A stretch of DNA of 64,000 nt, from contig VXAY01006699.1 in assembly GCA_013399855.1 (NCBI GenBank), positions 327,314 through 391,313 on the forward strand, written 5' to 3'. The notes beneath the pieces were generated by a model. That model was not told where the DNA came from. It ran no database searches and saw only the letters and a list, made by a program, of their open reading frames with translations. The translations under genes were made by a program, and so were the position numbers. Positions 59,671 to 64,000 of the stretch are shown piece by piece. Every line of letters starts with the position of its first letter. Within the stretch, counting starts at the first letter, position 1. The stretch is from Oxyruncus cristatus (lineage: Eukaryota > Chordata > Aves > Passeriformes > Cotingidae).

Positions 59671-62600
59671 TTACCTGACCATTCTTTTAAATTGTTCTGC
59701 TTTCCTTCCCATACTTACACATTTTCGTTCAGACTTCATGCCAGCTTAATATTTCTTATGAATCTCTACTGTGTAGGTAAAACAAAACTCCACTTTTCCT
59801 GGGTAAATCCTTTTTTTTCCCCTAAAATCATCATAAATTTATGAAGTCAGTTGCAACTCCTTTTATTGCTGTGTGGCAGCAAAGGTCATCACAGGTAAAA
59901 TAAAACCTGAAGATAACACAGAGGCAAAGGAAATGCTTGTGATAGTCAGCACAGACAAGTCACAGATAATTGAATATCATCGTAAAAGCACGTAAATTAA
60001 TGTCCTACAAAAACATAACCTTGCCTACAGGAAAAAAGCTAATCCAAATATTGTATGATGGCTGTCCAGTAGCATTCCTATTGTTGCTTTCTTCTTCTTT
60101 TTTTAGTCATCCTATCTATTTGTTGGGTCTTGAATTAAATTAGATTGTGAAAGGTCTCAGGGCAAGGACATGTCATTCTATACATTTGAGCAATGTCTGA
60201 TACAGTGTTACCTCAATTTTGACAGGTTTCCCAGGAATTGCTGTAATAGGAATAATAACAAATAACATCAATAATAACATTTGAACTAATGGGATTATAA
60301 CATATATGCCCTAATACATATATGCCTTAATACATACTTCTTGTTTTAATCCCTTGAAGTTTTGGTCAATACAGGTTTCTTTACCTTTGAAAAGCTTAAA
60401 AGTCTAAGCAATTTTAGCAACAATATTGAATATTTTTCATAATGTTTTTAGCTCCTTTTTTTTTTACTCAAGATGCCATTGCCATACTTAACCATTCTGC
60501 AAGATCAGTGTATAGATGGCTATATTTGTTTTCTCTGTAGTTACTCGTTCTTTGCATTGATTGCTCAGGCCAGGGGATTTATGGTAAACTTGTTTCCTCT
60601 TGCTAAGCAAGAGAACTTCTCTCTGATAATCTTCTGTTCAGTTTTCCATGGTTTGGTACATTCTTGTGTATGACACAGTTCGGATTACCAGCTGGGGAAA
60701 TACACATTTCAAGTTTATTCATGTTAGACACTCTTGTGTGACTCTTGTGCAATGGGATTTAAATGTAACTGAGCCCAAAGCCTTTTATGTGAAAACAGTG
60801 TGAGAGTTCAGACCATATGAAGACACAATTTAGAGTCTATTTCACTGAGAAAACAGCTTGAAAGATTTCATAAAAACCTAGAGCATGAAAGAAATAAATT
60901 AATCCACTTCTATCCCCTTGAGAATAAATGACAATCATTGAATTCTTTCATATAGCTAATATTGCTTTAGTTTTTTACAGGTATGTCATCAGCAAATACA
61001 GGGATAGCTTCATATGGACTCTTTGCTCACCTTTCTTTTTCTTTAGGAAAAGCTAAGTATGTATTACTGCAGTCTGTAGCTGTACCCTTGCAGCATACAA
61101 CTGACTTTCACAGATCCTTCAAACTTTTTGCTTTGTCTATTTCTAAAGGATTTTTCTATTAATCCTTTAGGTTCTTAGATTGCTGTTCAACTGAAAGCTT
61201 TTTCATTCTGTATTAATTAAACTCAGTAGGATGGAAGAGAGACACTTCTGCTGAGGAAAAGTGATCTCAGACTGCTGTGCACTCGTAAAACACTGTAGAT
61301 CCAGAGATAGTATAACTCATTTGAACTTGTCAGGGGGCAAAGGAGGGTGACTATCATCAAAGTACAGGGGAAAGTGGCAAAACAAATAATGAAATAACTA
61401 AAGCTATATGAAACACCTACTTGCTGTAGACTAGTGTAACAAATGTTCAGCAAATGGTAAGTTTAAATTGAAAACATAAGAACAGAAGTGTTGAAATCCC
61501 TTCCAAGTGTTCTCTGCTGCTCAGCCGGCACACGACAGCTGGAAAACATTCCGAGAAAAACACCTTGCAAACCCCTGCCAGCTTTAGCCCACTAGCTGTT
61601 TTCCTACTCTGAATTGGCCTTACTATTTACAGGTATGAATGTATTATTCAAAGAAATACATATTTTCTCCCACTGTTTGCCACCTTACCTCCCCCTTACT
61701 ATGATATCTCAAAGTCAGTTAGTCTAAAAATGTCCCTTGTGTCTTGACCCACCTATTATATTTTGCTGTCTCCAAGTAACAGTTCTGCACACTTTGGGGC
61801 CATTCAATGCCTTTTTTTTTCTCCCGGAATGACAGAGAGAGTATCTGTGATCTTTTCATATCCCCTGAAATTCCAGCCCTCCAGTAGGGATAACAGATGC
61901 TTTAATGGTTTTTGCCACTCAGATTTGCTTCAGACAGCTTCAAGTCCACTCAAGCTTGAGGGAATGCATATAGCTTGTAGATACCACTTAGTCTAATAGC
62001 AAAATATTAGATAGAAGTTGCATATGTTTTTATAACAGAAATACTTTCAAATTCAGGAAGTATTAAATTAGAATTTGATAGATCTTATCTAGAGGAAATG
62101 TAATCATTATTATCTTTGTCATGTAAATAGGTATGGGATAGCACTGCAGAAAAACTTCAAACAATTTATATTTTTATCTGAATTGAAGTGACCCAGATAT
62201 TATGGAAATATCTGAAGGATTTGCTTAAGTCTGGTACCTTTGGTCTTCTGGGATTGAAACAGTCAGTCCTATAATTCTGTAGGATGCAGTTCTTATACTA
62301 TTCCAGTCTCGTCTTAGGATCAGCTGATAATATAAGCCCCAAACTCTCATAGAACTCTTATGCAGACTTATATATTTTAAGAAGTGTATTAAATCAGTGG
62401 GATATTAAAATACTGGACTGTTAAAATATGTGTACCCTCTGTGTAAGCCCTGAAATAACCTCTGACCCTTTTGTGGAAATAAAAGTCATCAGTTTGCTTT
62501 TCTGTCCACTCCTCAAATATACCTCAGGTTATGTTTCATTCCATCTAGACCTGGAAAACCTGAAAGATGTGTTTGGGCAGAGCCCCTGGCCTAAACGCTC

Positions 62601-64000
62601 TGTTTTTGTTTATTGACTTCAGTTTTAGACTTCTGTAACAAATAGGATTCTTCCAATTCCTCTGAGGAATGGATTATGTTACAAACTTTCCTAGGTATAT
62701 TTTCCTTATGTTAAATTTATCTATTTCCTCCATTTATTTTTTTATATAATAAACACAATTATCTTATGAACCCATAGAAAAGTGACTGGAGATTATTTTC
62801 GTAGTATATGCTGAGACTGTGAGTTCAACTGCACTGGGAAACAGTATGCTGCAACAACTTTTCTTTTGTTTGTTTGTTCTGGCTCTTGCTTTAAGAGATA
62901 TTTTTCTTTCTCCTCTGTTTTTGAACAATGCATTTCACCACCAATGTTGACAAGCAAATATTCAGCAGCCCTGCAGGAAGGATAAAGAGGGAAAAAAAGC
63001 ACCAAACAGCTACCTTCCTGCTGCTGTCAGTTATGAGTTATCGATTTCCAAGAAAATAATTAAATGATGACAGAAATATGTGCAAACAGAAAAGGAGCTA
63101 CTCCCCCTTTCCTTACCCACAAAATATATTCCATAGCATTTCTCCAGCACACAATCCCAGCACTTACTGCCAGAAAGAAAATCACATGCTTCTCCAAAGA
63201 AAATCAAGGTTTTAGTATAGCACAGTCAAATTAAAATGTCTGGACAATTACACTTTTTCATAGTAAAGCATGAACCATTTAATAGACAGACTTCTTTGTA
63301 CTCAATACCCTGGGGCATCCTGATCCTCTGCTGAAGTCCCTGGTCTCATCTGCTGTAATTGCATGTGTCACAGCCTTCTTTTAGCTTATTATGTATATTA
63401 CTTGGATTGCTACAAGGAATTTGTGCTATAGCAGTTGAGACTAAATCTCTTTCCCCAGTTTTATGATTTAGTCCATGTCAATGCTGCCAGAGCTGCAGAA
63501 AACAGAAGTGGCAACTGGACCTCTTTTCTTGACAGTTCATCTGGACATATGCAGAGATTCCTTTAAAATTAGGCTATATTTATGCTAGGTAAAATTTGAA
63601 TTTTATTATATAGAGATTCTAATCTTTCCTGTGCCCAGAAGGGTTTTAGATCTTCAGTAATGGAATAAATATTATAATGCTGAAAGAGACTAGGATTCAG
63701 CATCTGCAAATGCCTTTTCAGCTTAAGTAATCATCTTCGCTTGTATTTATTTCATGTCTCTCAAAAGTCATATCATGCCAGAATCCTGTATATCCATAAA
63801 GAATACAAAAAAACCCATATTTCGCTCATATCTGAGTGTACTCATTCATGCTGAGAGAAAGAATTTACTGATAAAGGAAAGAGAAGTGGAATGATTACTT
63901 TGAACAGAAGAAGAGAGACCTTGCTTCAGTTTCTTTGTGAGGCTGTGCTCTGTCTTATGTTGTGCTTCAAGCACCTTGATGTTGCAGTAGACCTGCAGGA
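59671..64000. other. Unique AT-rich DNA, no gene seen
   Basis: No supported gene or recognised transposable element to the window end. A 16-bp unit (CATATATGCCCTAATA) is tandemly duplicated at 60301-60332. A small GC-richer patch lies at 61500-61600. Confidence 0.5.

Noticed and set aside
1..64000. CRISPR arrays, bacterial operons, toxin systems or integrated DNA virus genes
   Set aside because: There are no regularly spaced repeats, no ribosome binding sites with gene chains, and no viral protein signatures. Composition and repeats are those of avian nuclear DNA.

Overview
The window looks like ordinary AT-rich nuclear DNA from a bird. The main evidence is at least nine fragments of the CR1 non-LTR retrotransposon. 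Several keep the avian CR1 3' end, with tandem ATTCTATG-type octamers and the GATCTTTGAGGTCCCTTC-like segment. There are also four retroviral-type LTR pieces, and mammalian Alu, L1 or B-type repeats are absent. One LTR (28594-29720) belongs to a family I recall as common in neoavian birds. That placement rests on memory and is only suggestive.

I found no protein-coding gene that I can defend. The open frames are short, mostly start or end in low-complexity DNA, or are the C-terminal end of CR1 ORF2. There are no rRNAs, CRISPR arrays, operons or bacterial features. No tRNA was recognised. The window is best read as an intergenic gene desert or part of one very long intron. A few sites have good splice-signal geometry and are listed as low-confidence exon candidates: 46186-46302 on the minus strand, and 27305-27429 and a donor at 53434 on the plus strand.

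Layout. 1-6.4 kb: mostly unique AT-rich DNA with one CR1 tail (1561-1621). 6.4-7.3 kb: the longest CR1 (minus). 7.3-14 kb: unique DNA with TG-rich tracts and the longest open frame of the window (13379-13939, minus, unrecognised). 14.0-14.8 kb: a GC-rich probable LTR followed directly by a CR1. 14.8-21.2 kb: unique DNA. 21.2-25.4 kb: CR1 (plus), a pyrimidine-rich stretch, CR1 (minus), a CR1 tail continuing into a (TTCTA)12 microsatellite, and a long A/C-rich tract. 28.6-29.7 kb: a 1.1-kb LTR with degenerate internal repeats. 30.9-31.5 kb: an old, diverged CR1. 37.6-37.8 kb: a compact 186-bp solo LTR with matching inverted ends. 38.6-38.7 kb: a CR1 tail. 43.4-44.1 kb: a CR1 lacking its 3' end. 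44.1-54.6 kb: unique DNA including the best exon candidate. 54.7-55.1 kb: a solo LTR flanked by a 7-bp direct repeat. 55.1-64 kb: unique DNA with a possible MIR-type SINE remnant and a CpG-containing stretch near 59.2-59.7 kb.

Nothing here amounts to a functional multi-gene system. The interesting content is the retroelement archaeology and a few splice-like sites that need comparative or RNA data.
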